Source: Cannabis sativa
Lineage: Eukaryota; Streptophyta; Magnoliopsida; Rosales; Cannabaceae
DNA length: 64,000 bases
Assembly (NCBI RefSeq): GCF_029168945.1
Contig: NC_083604.1
Location: 5,572,812-5,636,811, forward strand
Direction: 5' to 3'
Shown here: piece by piece, positions 47,189-59,600 of the stretch
How the letters are laid out: the number at the start of each line of letters is the position of its first letter
How positions within the stretch are numbered: the stretch's first letter is position 1
Position numbers and translations under genes: made by a program
Notes under the pieces: generated by a model
Database searches by the model: none
Told to the model about the DNA's origin: nothing
What the model saw: only the letters and a program-made list of their open reading frames with translations

Positions 47189-49108
47189 AGATCAGCGTCT
47201 CTCTCATTTTTTTTGTCAGTGATAGCCTTATATTCCTTGATGCATTTAAGGATGGTGTTACTCTTCGTGAGGTTCTAGATGTTTATGTCTCGCTATCTGG
47301 TCAACTAATTAACTTAAAATAATTAGATCTTAGTATGAGGTGTAGAGTGAGTAAAGTCCAAGGTGAAGAGCTTGCTGCTACTAGTGGAGTCAAATTAGTG
47401 AAAGCTCATACGAAGTATCTCAGTATGCCTGTTGTTATGGGTCGAAAGAAAATAAAAGCTTTTGGGGGTCTCTAAAACTGGGTTTGAGAAAAGCTTCAAG
47501 GTTGAAAACGACCATTTTTCTCAAGCCGGGAGGGAAATTCTTAATAAGGTCGTCATCCAAGCCTTGTCTTGCTATATTATGAGTTGTTTTCGTATCCCAA
47601 AAGGTGTGTTAAATGATATTCAGGCCATGATTGCTCGTTTCTGGTGGGGGCTTCCTCTAAAAAGAATAAAATTCATTAGGGAGATTGGGATAAAATTTGT
47701 AAGCCAAAGGAGAAAGGTGAGCTTGGCTTCTGTAATTTGGAGAATTTTAACCAAGCTTTACTTGCTAAACATGGGTGGAAACTTCTAACTAATCCTAATT
47801 GCCTTCTTGCATGCTCGGGTTATATAAGCGTTATATTACCCCCAGTGATGATTTTTTTGGGTCTCATTGGGTCACTATGGCTCCTTAATCTAGAGGGAAA
47901 TTCTTTGGGGTTGGGAAATTATTGAGTTGGGTGCTAGGTGGTGCATTGGTAATGGAAGAAAGGTTAGAATTAATAAAGATCATTGGATACCAAGGGGTCT
48001 TCTTTTTACTCTTCGGTTGTCAGTGTCGATTATGGAAGGGTCCGAGTTCACTCTCTGCTTGATTCTGACGGGAATTGGAAGGCAGATGAGGTTTGTAGCT
48101 AGTTTTATCTTGATGATACCCCCTGCATTTTAGGTGTGGTCCCTTACCTTGAGGTTCCTAATTTGGTTAAATGGAGTTTGACCCCTACGGAAGAATATTT
48201 TGTTGTTGACGGGTATAATCTAAGATTCCTTCAGTCTGTAGGTTGAGTGCTCTAATAATCAGTGATGAAGGCTTGGTGGAAGTTTGTTTGGGGCTCCAAG
48301 ATGACTCTGAAGATAAAAACTTCATATGGAGAGCTTGTAATCATTGGCTGACAGTGACAATTGTGCTTTCTAAACGAGGTATGACTATGAATCCTAGTTG
48401 TTGTTGGTGTAAGAATGAAGCTCAAACTATCTGTCATGCTTTGTGGAGATGTCGGGTTGTCAGATTTATTTGGGAAAAAAAAATAAGGAATTTTGATTTA
48501 TTTCCTAAAAAAGTCTCTAATGTGTTAGACTTTCTTATGGTTTTGTTTTCTTGAGTTCCCAAGATTAAAATAGAGTTACTTATTGGTTTATCTTGGTTAG
48601 TGTGGGAGCGAAGAAATAAACAAAATTCAAGCAAAAGCTTCCTGCTAATCTGGTGCGGCTTGCTTGGGCTTTGGACCTGTGGTTGTTGGATATTTTGTTG
48701 CCATACCAGGCTACTGCCACTAAGGTCCCAAAAGCTTCAAAGTTGGGTTGCCCCCCTCTTGGGTCTTTCATGGTCAATGTGGATGCTTTAATTTGTGTTG
48801 AAATAAATAGTTGCAATTTGCGGGTTATTGTCAGAGATTGTAGAAGAGCTTTGGTGGTTGTTGAAACCAAATTTCTCCCTAGCTCTTTCTCGATTTCGTT
48901 GGCTGAGGCCCTTGCTGTTCGTTTAGGGTTGGAATTGGCTCAAAGGTGGCATATGTCTTAGTTCTATATAGCTTCCGATTGTCTTTATGTAGTTAGTGGA
49001 ATGAAAATGGTTGAGTACAGCAAGGTTGATTGGGGGTGGCATTTTAGTCGAGATCAAGTTAAAAAACTTATTGTTTAGTTGTATTGATTTTATTTTTTCA
49101 CCTGAGTG

Positions 49109-49826
49109 CACTGGGGGACCCAATGAAGGACCAGTGTGGGCTTAAGCCCATGCTGAAAAAAATATTTCTTTTACTTCTTAACTAACAAAAAAATCTTTTA
49201 ATTATTTTAAAAGCCCACAACAAATGCGCAACAAAATGGGAGATCAATAGTTGAATGATAATTTGATAGTATATCTCAAAAAGGATGTATTCAATGCAAG
49301 CCCGGCCCTGGGCATAGGCGGGCTAGGCCTGTGCCTAGGGCCCACCCAGCCTAGGGGCCCAAAATTTTTTTTTTTCCTCTTTTCAAATTATACATTTTTT
49401 TTTACCGATTTTGAAAAATACCACATTTTTTCTAACATAAGGGCCCAAAATTTTTTTTTCTCCCTATGGCCCACTTTGTTTCAGGGCCGGCCCTGATTCA
49501 ATGCTATTGACAACAAGCTTATTATTCATCGTTTTCAAAATAGAAAAACTCGTCGAGGACAACTCTAAAGATATGAGCTCAAAAATTGATATATTTGCTA
49601 AAATTTTAGGATATTGTGTATGTTATATATTTTGAACATCGTTTTAGATTACTTTTTTTTTTTTTTTCTATTAGAAGATTTTTAGTGCTTGGTATTTAGT
49701 ATCTTTTTAGTTGGTAATTGAAATATTGAATTGTATTTTTCTTTATATTTACTTGTTTTTTTGGAATATTTTTATTTATGAAAAAATTTACGCTCATCCT
49801 CCAATTAAATTTTAGGTCTGCCACTG
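49109..49826. mobile_element. Non-autonomous hAT element in the LINE RNase H
   Basis: Termini CACTGGGGGACC and, reversed, CAGTGGCAGACC. A perfect 8-bp duplication CCTGAGTG flanks it (49101-49108 and 49827-49834). CAGTGGCGGA-like ends plus an 8-bp TSD are typical of hAT. It has no transposase and is itself interrupted by a smaller hAT-type MITE (49298-49496). Excision restores continuity with the LINE tail. Confidence 0.85.
49298..49496. mobile_element. hAT-type MITE nested in a hAT element
   Basis: 199 bp with G+C-rich ends AAGCCCGGCCCTG and, reversed, TCAGGGCCGGCCCTG. An 8-bp duplication TTCAATGC flanks it (49290-49297 and 49497-49504). The interior contains two GGGCCCAAAATTTTTTTTT blocks and T-rich sequence. 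It has no coding capacity. Confidence 0.82.
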
Positions 49827-49998
49827 CCTGAGTGTATAACAAAGTTGGTCATTCTCTTGCTAGATGGGCTTTGGTAAATAAGTCTAGTGTTGTTTGGATC
49901 GGAAGAATGCCTCATTGTGCGACTGTTGAGTTCATAATGGACATGCATGTTTGTTAGTTTTCGTTTGTTTAATAGAATTCATTTTAGAAAAAAAAATG

Positions 49999-50561
49999 TG
50001 GAAGGGAGAAAATTATCCAAACCCACCCCTACGTGTAACCTCAAAATAGAAGCAAATATAGGATTAGACTATTTAATCCAAATCCAATCCAAACAAACAT
50101 GCCTCTAATATTTTAAAACCTTTATTTATGCTTAATTTTTATAAAATAAAATAAACATATTTTAAATTTAATTTTTTTATCTATATTTCAAATTACAAAA
50201 ACGTTAATTATCCAAAATAATTTAAATAACATTAATGGAAACATTAATTAAGGAAACACTAATTAATTAAAAACATTGCAATACAAATTCCACCTAAATT
50301 ATTAAATTATAAGAATAAGTCACAATATGTAATTTAAAGTAATCTAAGGTAAGTTAATAATAGTTTCAAATGTATAAAAACCTGTTAATAATTCACTCTA
50401 ATTAACTAAAATATGTATAAATATAACTGGATGACAAATATTGCATTACTTACATCCCAATATTTAATAAATCTAATATGGATCTTCAAAATTTACATAC
50501 ATATATAATTATAATCATAAATGAAAATTAAATATGAAATTTTTAGTGAAGGGATTAAGAA
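49999..50561. other. Gene-free A+T-rich stretch
   Basis: Nothing recognised on either strand. Confidence 0.5.
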
Positions 50562-50927
50562 GGCTAATTAATTTCCCCTCCGAACTTTGACATGTGCCAA
50601 ATCATGTCTCCTGAACTATTGAGATTGTTAGATTTAAAGACTTTTGTCTAATTTCATTTAATTTTGCTGTTTCAATGATTATTTTATGTATTAAACCGTG
50701 CTAACCAGACTTTGATATCTACCAAATCATGCCCCTCAAAATTTGATATGTACTAAATCATGCCCCTGAACTTTCATCCATGTTAGAATTTTTTTTTTAC
50801 TAAAATTAGACAAAAGTTCTTAAATCTAACAATCTCAATAGTTCAGGGGAATTTTTAACAACAAAAAAAGTTTAGAGGCATGATTTAGTACATGTCAAAA
50901 TTCAAGGTGAAAAAATTCTAAGTAGCC
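50562..50927. mobile_element. Long-TIR MITE (MULE-like)
   Basis: Long imperfect inverted repeats of over 100 bp. On the left, GGCTAATTAATTT then CGAACTTTGACATG, CATGTCTCCTGAACTATTGA and GATTGTTAGATTTAAAGACT; the right arm carries the complements (for example TCAATAGTTCAGGGG near 50835). Two extra AAATCATGCCCCT units lie in the middle. No 9-bp duplication was found, so the superfamily is inferred from TIR style. Confidence 0.65.
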
Positions 50928-51426
50928 AATTTGTTTTGTGAAATTTCTCTCAATTTTTAAATTATAAAATTAAAATTGTAATGGTTAACCAAGATATTTT
51001 TATCATAAAACTAATTATAATATAAAATTAGTAAAAGATTACTTTTTTTTTTTTTTGTAGTCTAAGTCAAGGGTGATTGGTGATATTTATGTGTTTTAAA
51101 TTGAAGAAAACAATTTACTCAAATAAAAAGCACTTTTTGCTTATGATGGGGTCATAGCCATATAGAATGAAAGAGTAAGAGCATTATTTTTCCGTCAATT
51201 CGGCCGTGTCAACAGCTTAACTCCAATATTCTCAATCATATATAAATTATTTATTTATTTAAATAAAATAAAATAAAAGGTTAAATTTCAAACAATTAAT
51301 TATACCATTTAATTGAGTGGTCTTTCTAACGTGATGCACTAGTTCAAATAATAAAGGGTTGAAATGAGTCGTTCCTCAAAAGTCATCCACCACAAAGTAT
51401 AAAACACAGGGCCATATTAATTTTTT
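50928..51426. other. Gene-free A+T-rich stretch
   Basis: No gene or repeat can be bounded here. Confidence 0.5.
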
Positions 51427-51826
51427 GGGAAATTCTATAATACACCACATACATCTTTATCTATTTTAGTATACGAAATAATTTTTTAGTTAAATTTTTT
51501 CTCATGGTCATGTAAATTATAGTTATTTAAGACATCTTGCAAAATTTTAAGAAATTCGAAAAAGTTTAACACGCTGAAAATTGCGTTCAAGCAGTGTGTT
51601 GTACTCGTGACTATTTTATTTTATACGCGTGTAAAATAGACTGTTTGAACATTATTTTCTATATTGTAAATTATTCAGAATTTCTTAAAATTTTGTAAGA
51701 TATCTTAAATAACTATAATGTACATGAATATGAAAAAAATTAAACTACATTTTTTTTTCTGAATGTCGAAATAAGTAGAAGGTGCATCAATACATCTCTT
51801 TTAAGTAGTGCATTGCAGAACCACCC
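51427..51826. mobile_element. Long-TIR MITE (MULE-like)
   Basis: Ends GGGAAATTCTATAATACACC and, reversed, GGGTGGTTCTGCAATGCACT. The arms match strongly inside: TATAGTTATTTAAGACATCT with CAAAATTTTAAGAAATTC on the left pairs with their complements at about 51670-51725. The flanks TTAATTTTT and TTAATTATA are only partly alike, so the TSD is uncertain. Non-coding. Confidence 0.65.

Positions 51827-51831
<5 letters not shown>

Positions 51832-51864
<33 letters not shown>
51832..51864. repeat. (TA)n microsatellite
   Basis: About 16 TA units directly after the preceding MITE. Confidence 0.9.
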
Positions 51865-51870
<6 letters not shown>

Positions 51871-52390
51871 TAGGGGAGCTTTTTATATTTTAGGTTGGGA
51901 CATTATTTTTATCCTCAAAGTATTTTTTATTTTTGGTACATTAAGAAATTATATATTTTTTTTTGGGGAATTATCACATATACTGTTTTTTTAACTTTTT
52001 TTTTTTTTTTTTAAATTTACGGTTTGGGTTTCTAAAGTAGTTGTACTGCTAGTTGCAATAGATGTTTCTATACGATTTTTTTATTGCGATTTAAGTTGCA
52101 GCGCTAGTTGCAATAAGAGTAACTATGTAGAATTCCGTAAAATATATATATATATAAAAAAAATTGTTTTGAAGTGTAAAAATGAAAAAGTCTTTATTTT
52201 TTTTATAACAGTGTATACATTTTTTTTTTTACATTTTTAAAATTTTTTAAATAATTTATAATACTATCTTAAATAAAATTTAAAAAAGTCAGTTTATAAA
52301 ATAAAACAGATAAACATCTTAAATTATTCAGAATTTATCGAAAATGACCATATTATTCTCTACTCTAACTACAATCGTCATATATATATA
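51865..52390. other. Gene-free stretch with a duplicated CTAGTTGCAATA motif
   Basis: Two related units near 52035 and 52095 share TGCTAGTTGCAATAGA / CGCTAGTTGCAATAAGA and a following TCTATACGA / CTATGTAGA. They resemble MULE subterminal repeats. A single CACTAGTTGCAATAAGAA occurs near 54112. No boundaries can be fixed. Confidence 0.4.
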
Positions 52391-53416
52391 CTAGTAAAAA
52401 GTTACGTGCGAAGCACGTATACTAAATTTTATGTTAGGTATTTTCTATTATATTAAAAGGTAATACACTTAAAAATGTTTATCTCATCTTGGTTCAACCC
52501 AACTTTATGTTGTTCCCATAGAATTGTGTGTTAGATATGAGCTTAGAAGAATAGTATTCGTTAGAATGGGTGCCAGTAATGGCGGTGCTGATGTAAGTTT
52601 TATCTTCTGAGAAAAATCTAGCTACTCCGACATTACAATTACACCTAGCCTTTCAAAATGAGCATCATCAAAAATTCAAGGATTATAAATTGAAAATGAT
52701 ATCTTGTTACTTTTGGTGTGCCCAACAAACTCTCTAACGGATGACATTATATTTCGCATATCCCAAAGTTGTTTAAAAGTAAAGCAATATAGCAAGGGAA
52801 TAGAAGACTTACTCAAATAAATAATTACTTGAGCAACAAAGGATAACTCGCTAATAGAACACTGAATATTGCACCCAAATCAACAAAAAGTGAGGAATCG
52901 CAACAGAGAGGCCATGAATCACGGCATAGAAGCTGAAAGATTAAAGAGAATAGATGAGGCAATAATTCAATAGCAATATAGGGTTTGAGGGTTTGAGATT
53001 TAGAAAAAGAAATTATAAATGATTATCCTAAATAATCACGATTGGTTGCTAATCCTCTTGGGGCTAGTTATTTTATTGAGAATTTTCAGAGATTGTGTTT
53101 CTGGTTAGGTTTATATGATTAAAATTTAAAAGTAATATTAATTTATTTAAAATTAATATTAAAATACATCTTCATAAAAAAAATTTATTATTTTTGAATA
53201 GAAAATTATTTAAAAAAAAATTACCCATAAATTTCTCATAAACCCGATTAAAATTTAAAAGTAATATTAATTTATTTAAAAATTAATATTAAAATACATC
53301 TTAATAAAAAAAAATTATTATTTTTGAATAGAAAATTATTTAAAAAAAAAAATTACCCATGAATTTCTCATAAACTAAGAATTCAATTATATAGGCACAC
53401 TTTATATAAAACTAGG
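52391..53416 (-). mobile_element. Helitron, copy 4
   Basis: The minus-strand 3' end is a perfect hairpin ACGTGC-TTC-GCACGT, then AACTTTTTA and CTAG ending at 52391. The 5' end resembles the other copies (AGTTTTATATAAAGTGTG), but the very first bases are changed, so the 53416 boundary is approximate. About 1 kb. Its interior differs from copies 1-3 and contains a tandem duplication. Confidence 0.7.
53117..53375. repeat. Two-copy tandem duplication, period 129 bp
   Basis: The segment starting GATTAAAATTTAAAAGTAAT at 53117 is repeated from 53246 with only a few differences. It covers the subterminal region of Helitron copy 4, including the words TTTCTCATAAAC. Confidence 0.85.
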
Positions 53417-54689
53417 TGAATGTACGTGTCGTTGTTAGTTTCATTTAAGATTTTGGTCTTTTTAAGATTTTGAATGTATTTTATTTTTAAAGATTACAAA
53501 TTTTTTGTTTGAAAAATTAAATATTTATATTAATAATGTATTAAAAATAATATTAGTGTAATTATAAAATTGTAAATAAATTTATTATTGGAGTAGTAGA
53601 TTATTCTATTTAGTTCTTTTTTTAACATAACATTGTAATGTAAGTTTATATCTATAAATATTCTGTAAAGTGTTAATATTATATGAACATCTCCATTTAT
53701 AAAGCTAAAAAGTGGGTCAATGACAGAAGTGGTATATCTGCAATCACACAAAGATAGAAGTGGTATTTCTGCTTCCTATGCTTATCCAGAGAAAACATTA
53801 GATAACGTAAGGTTAACTTTAATATATAAAGATTTTTCTTTTTAAAAAAATAAATGAAAAAAATTATTAATATTCTCCCAAGATATGTTTGTTAGAGAGA
53901 TATGTGGTTAAGATGATTTTTTTAATTTAAAAAGAGATTATTAATATTTAAAAGATTGTTTAATTTTTTGGTTTAATTATTGGGTTTATTTGTTAACGGG
54001 AGATCAAACTTAATCGTTAAATTTAACAGAATATTCTTTTATTTTTAATATAAAAAAATATTTTACATCTTCTACATATATATAATCGAAAATAAATATA
54101 ATATTCTCTACACTAGTTGCAATAAGAATTTTTATATATTCGTATCATTCATTTCAAGTTTCCAATAATTTTCTAACTATACTACAGTTACAAGTTTAAA
54201 AATAAAAACAAAGTCATGATCATCTTGAATTAAACCCTCCTCATATTGACTCTTAAGGGAAAAAAAAAGCTCATAACGTGTTTTATGTTAATGAGTTTTT
54301 GAAATATAGCTTAGATTGGGTGAATTATGGCTTAGTATTAATTAATTCCCTATTTATTATGAGCTAGAAACGTAAACGAAATGCGTATAGATTGAAAATA
54401 GAAAGTAAAATTAATTAAATAATTAATTAGAAGAACAAAGACAAAGACAAAGATAAAAGAAAAATGATAATGACAAGGAAATAGGGTCCAGTTGAGACTT
54501 TTTCAAATTTGGGTCAATTCTTTGATAACAAAAACACGTATTTGAGGTAGGCCTTTTCATGTTCATTATAGCAAAATAAGGTCCCCTTTAATTTATCTTT
54601 AGAATAAAATAATAATATAAGAATATATAAATGAGAATGATTATAAAAATAAAATGGAACAAAAATTAATTTAGTGTGATTTTTTTTAT
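53417..54689. other. Gene-free A+T-rich stretch
   Basis: No supported gene. AGAAGTGGTAT occurs twice (about 53726 and 53757). Confidence 0.5.
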
Positions 54690-54840
54690 CTTTATAATTA
54701 AATTTTATTTTGATAAAAAATTAATTCATGATCCTATTTGTACAATTTTAGAAAATACAGGATCTATTTTATCATTTAACAAAATAGAGGGTCCAATTAA
54801 TAACTTTTGCAAAACACAGGATCCAAAATGGTATTTACCC
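54690..54840. mobile_element. Half of a MULE-type MITE (family of 2112-2486)
   Basis: The right half and terminus are preserved: TTTAACAAAATAGAGGGTCC, TAACTTTTGCAAAACACAGG, then ATCCAAAATGGTATTTACCC. The left terminus is missing. Confidence 0.65.
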
Positions 54841-55173
54841 TAATAAATATCACTAATGGCGAGGAGTGAATGGAAAAAAGGGAGAGAACATGCTGACATG
54901 AGTTCAAAATCAGACCCCTAATTATTAGTAAATTTTAATACAACTACGTTATATTAAAAAAAAATTACATTGGTTTAGTTAATATATTTAATAGTTTTAT
55001 ATATTTTTAATAAAAGTTAATATTTTTTTGGACTAAAAAATAATAATTTTACCCTTAATACATTAAACATTATTGTAAAATTTAAATTAAATATAACATT
55101 TTATCTTATTTTATTAGCATAATTTAGTTCAAATTATACACAATATTGGAGATGGTCTAAATATGATTTAAAG

Positions 55174-55904
55174 TAGGGGTGTTCATCCGATCCGATCCGC
55201 ACTTTTTTTGGTCAAACAACATCTAATCCGCACTAAGTGCGGATTTCGTATTTTGGATCCAATCCGATCCGCATAAGAGTTTCAATCCAATCCAATCCGC
55301 AATAGTGCGGATTGGATCGGTTATTTTGGATCGGTTATTTTTTTAATAATAAATTATTTAATATTTCATAGAAAAAAATTAAAAAAAGACTATTGGTTCT
55401 TAATCTCCAATAATAATCTATTTCCATCTCTATTTATATACAAATCAAACCAATATACATATATATATATATCAATATATATGTACTTATTTTTAGATTT
55501 ACACTAAAATATATATGTATCTCTTACTAAAATAACTAAGCTAGTATACATATATTTAAATTTACGTGTATGTGTCTATGTGAATAAGAATTATTTTTAT
55601 TGTGTTTTTTATTATAAAATAAATAAAATGCACCAACTCAATATGTTACTAAAAGAAGTTTGTGTTTTTTTTTTGATTAATATATATTATATATTATAAT
55701 TTTTTAAAAATATGTATAATTAAGTGCGGATTGGATTGGATTGATTACTTTTTGAGGTCAAACAACATCCAATCCGCACAAGTGCGGATTTTGGATTTTT
55801 CAATCCAATCCAATCCGCACAAGTGCAGATATCCGCATTTTGCGGATTGGATTGGATTGGATCGTGCGGATTGGATTGGATCGGATACTTTGTGAACACC
55901 CCTA
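55174..55904. mobile_element. Non-autonomous hAT element with 8-bp TSD
   Basis: Ends TAGGGGTGTTCATCCGATCC and, reversed, TAGGGGTGTTCACAAAGTAT. A perfect 8-bp duplication ATTTAAAG flanks it (55166-55173 and 55905-55912). The interior has ATCCAATCCGCAC / GTGCGGATTGGAT words clustered toward both ends in mirror orientation, around a plain A+T-rich core. Same terminus as 25836-26430 with a different repeat word. Confidence 0.88.
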
Positions 55905-56012
55905 ATTTAAAGCATGTGTGAGTGTCTAAAAAAAGGTAAAGGAGATCTGGGTCATTACAACAAAACTGGAGTTTTTATGGAGAAGCGACGGTTTGCTGTT
56001 TCGCTCTGAAAA

Positions 56013-56210
56013 ATGGTTGTGGATCGCGGCTCTAAGTTTATTGTGGTTGAGAGTGATTCGAGGGTAGTAGTAATCAACACTCTTAATGGGAAGGAGTCTC
56101 GTTGGAAGCTTGAAAACTATGTCTCATTTTGTATTAGATCCTCTCATTTTTTTGTTGGTTGTACTCTCAAATATATTAGTAGAATTGTAACTTTGTATCC
56201 CATAATGTAG
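56013..56210 (+). pseudogene. Possible LINE RNase H scrap
   Basis: A 65-codon open frame containing KFIVVESDSRVVVINTLNGK, resembling the ESD segment of the RNase H domain at the end of plant LINEs (compare fragment B). Nothing else of the domain is convincing. It could be chance. Confidence 0.35.
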
Positions 56211-56241
56211 TTAGGTGGGCGTTCCTAACTGTTTCTATTTA

Positions 56242-56640
<399 letters not shown>

Positions 56641-59600
56641 TATTATTTCTTTATTTAGTGGTCTTTTTAAAAATAAAAATAATAAAATAAATAATAAAAA
56701 AAAGAGATAATTATTTTATCCAATAATTCTTTTTTTTAAAAAAAAGAAGAAGAAAAGATATAGATGACATGGCATAATGTGGTGGTGAGGTGGCGTGAGA
56801 AGAAGTAGTAGTAGAAGGAAAAGCCGTCTGTTCTTGTTGTAGTGTGGGTCCCACATGCGAATAATTCCACATTGAGAGATCTAACAAAAATGTGAGCATG
56901 CTTTTGTCTCCTTATTCTTTCACGATGATGCCACCTGTCATTATCTTCTCTAACGGTAACTATCTCTTCCTCTTTCTCCTCTATTTCAAGTAGTTGAGTT
57001 AACTAATAAATATGTTGCATTAACATAATTATTTAAATCTAAAATATTTATAATATGTAAGTAAATATTTCAAATTGACACAAAGTGTAATTGTGCTAAA
57101 AATGCAAAAATTAACACGAAATATGAGAATTTATTATTAGATCATTGTCTATAAACACAAAGTATCTAAAATAATATATTTTTAAAACATTTTTACAAAT
57201 TATGATTAAGTTTTTTTTTTATATATATTTTATTATATTTATATGGAATCTCATAAAAACACATAACACATGTAAATAACATAGCATAAATATAAAAATA
57301 ACATAAATACAACATACTATAATACTGTATTGTTGTTAAAAAATGTAAAAAACAACCGTGCATAATTTAACAAAACAAAATTTCAAATCCATTAAAATGT
57401 TGAAAAAACTTTACATCCATATTTTTATAATATTGTTTTTTGTCTTTAATGGATATTTACGAAAAAAATCTTTTTTTTTTTTTCGTCTAAGTTCCTAAAT
57501 TACATATAAAATAGTCCATGCTCTTAATTAGATTAGATTTAACTAGTTATTCTGATTTAATTTTAAATTTTTGCTGTCTACTATCCTCTTTCCCTAACAT
57601 TAATATTTTTAGCAAGAAGAAATGCTAACTAAGTTAGGCATGGTTTAGCAAAACATGTTCTTAAATTAGATGTTTCACACTTGTTGGGAGGGAGAAATTC
57701 CTTATTCTATTTTCTTTGTTGTTGTAAATGATTGTTGATTATAATAGCAGTGAATTTTTCTAAAAAAAATGACACGTATGCAATTGATTTTTCGAAGGGT
57801 ATGATAAATTATAATTTCTATATTTCATAGAAAAAGTTCTACAAAGTTTGAGGTTTAAAAAAAAACATTTTTTAACAGTGCCGAATATATTTTTTAGGGA
57901 TATTTTCATAAATACTATAGTAAAAAAATTACAAAATACAGTTAAATAAAATTTTAAATATTTTTACAATTTATCAGCTTTTATTTACAAAAAATACAAA
58001 CTATTCATATATATATATATTTGTATTTTAATCTTGTTATCATTTTTTTTTATTATTATCTTTATGTTGTTTTATCGTTATTTTTATAGGACACCAAAAT
58101 AAAAAAAATTGTAATGTTGAAAAAAATAGATTTTATAAAAATAAAAGAAAATTGTTTGACTGTAAAAATTTTAATATTTTGCCATAATACCAAAGAGCAT
58201 TGTTATAACTTATAAGCCATTAGTAGTGCCTAGCACCACCTAAAGTTGACACATTGTGATTAATTATCAATATTTTATAAAAATTATATATAAGTACCAA
58301 TACTTAATTATACTAATAGTGATACTAGATACCATTAATGTCTTTTAGCATTTCTCAAAAATCTTTTTTTTTTTTAAAGAAAGAAAAAAAAGTAACTATT
58401 TAGTACTTAGTTTAACCCCAATCATAATTTAAAATTTTGTATTTTTTCCCTTCCTTTTTATTAAAAGTGTGTATTGTTTTTTTTTTTCTTTAGAAAAATT
58501 AATTTTGTATTACTTTTTACCCAATATTCAATTATACACTCATACTCTTAAAATCTGACTCATTTTCTCATTGAGCAAAATTTACGAAATAAATCAGATT
58601 GATTTTTTGATAAAAAAAAGTACTATTTAAAATCTTCAGTATTTCCTCCTTTTTCTATCCGTATCTCGTAGGTACAGCGTTTGAATCAATAGAAAATCTT
58701 TTTTTTTTTTCTATATAAATCGATATTATTCCATTCATTCTTTTATGATAGGTGATTCAGGATGGATAATAATGGTTGGATGAGGATTTAAGAATTTATT
58801 CTGATATATAATATTTTTTTTGAGGAAATAATTAATTATCATTTTGATTCTAATTAAAGCGTTAATCATTTTTCTTTTCCACTATTTTTTTTTGTCACTA
58901 ACTACACAATAAAAAACACTTGGATTTTCATATAATAACTTCCACATTTATTTATTGAAATGCCTATTAATTATTAATATCCGTTCATAATAATCTAGTG
59001 TATGTTTAGTCAGAAGAAAGATAAAATACAAAAAATAAGAATAAGAATAAAAATAGAAATAAGTATAAAATGAAATTAAATTTAATATGCATAAAAAAAT
59101 TAATAATAAATTATTATTAATATTTTTTTATATTGTATTAGAATGATTTTTTTTTATTATTATTTAAAATAAAATAATAATTCTATCTAAATGTGTTATA
59201 TAATTAAGAAAACTCATAGTAACAATTTTAATGTATCGATGTGTAACTAAAATATAAGCTAAAATAATTTACATAGCGGAGTTATATTTGCACCCCATAA
59301 AATTATAAATACACTCTATTATTAAAAAAATATAAACTTAAATAATTTTTAAAAATTACTCTTAATATTTTTTTAAAATTTTTTCCTCACATTATTTTAT
59401 GTTAATTTTAATACTTATTTTGATTTCATTTTCAAAATTTTTTCATACTCATATATATATATCTTTTTTATTTTTTTTAAAAAAAATTTCATATAATTTT
59501 TTAATTTAATTTTTATGTCATAATTTTTAAAATATAATTTAGTTTTGTTTGATAGGTATATTTTTTAAGAATATAAATTGAAAAAAAAAAAGTTAAAAAT

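Larger units (their letters stand above)
47189..49998 (+). pseudogene. LINE (L1-type) fragment B: RT, zinc finger and RNase H
   Basis: Plus-strand frames in order: SLIFLDAFKDGVTLREVLDV and LSGQLIN (RT palm region, where the expected FADD reads FVSD); KPKEKGELGFCNLENFNQAL and LLAKHGWKLLTNPN (connection); WRACNHWLTVTIVLSKRGM and CCWCKNEAQTICHALWRC (zf-RVT); then GSFMVNVDALICVEI and AEALAVRLGLELAQRW, the plant LINE RNase H (RVT_3). The tail after the hAT insertion reads VYNKVGHSLARWALVNKSS and ends at a stop near 49955, followed by an A-rich end near 49988. Several stops and frameshifts make it non-functional. It overlaps fragment A in domain content, so it is a different LINE copy. Confidence 0.78.

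Noticed and set aside
48243..48554. Stand-alone zinc-finger gene
   Set aside because: It is the zf-RVT segment of LINE fragment B, in order between its connection region and RNase H.
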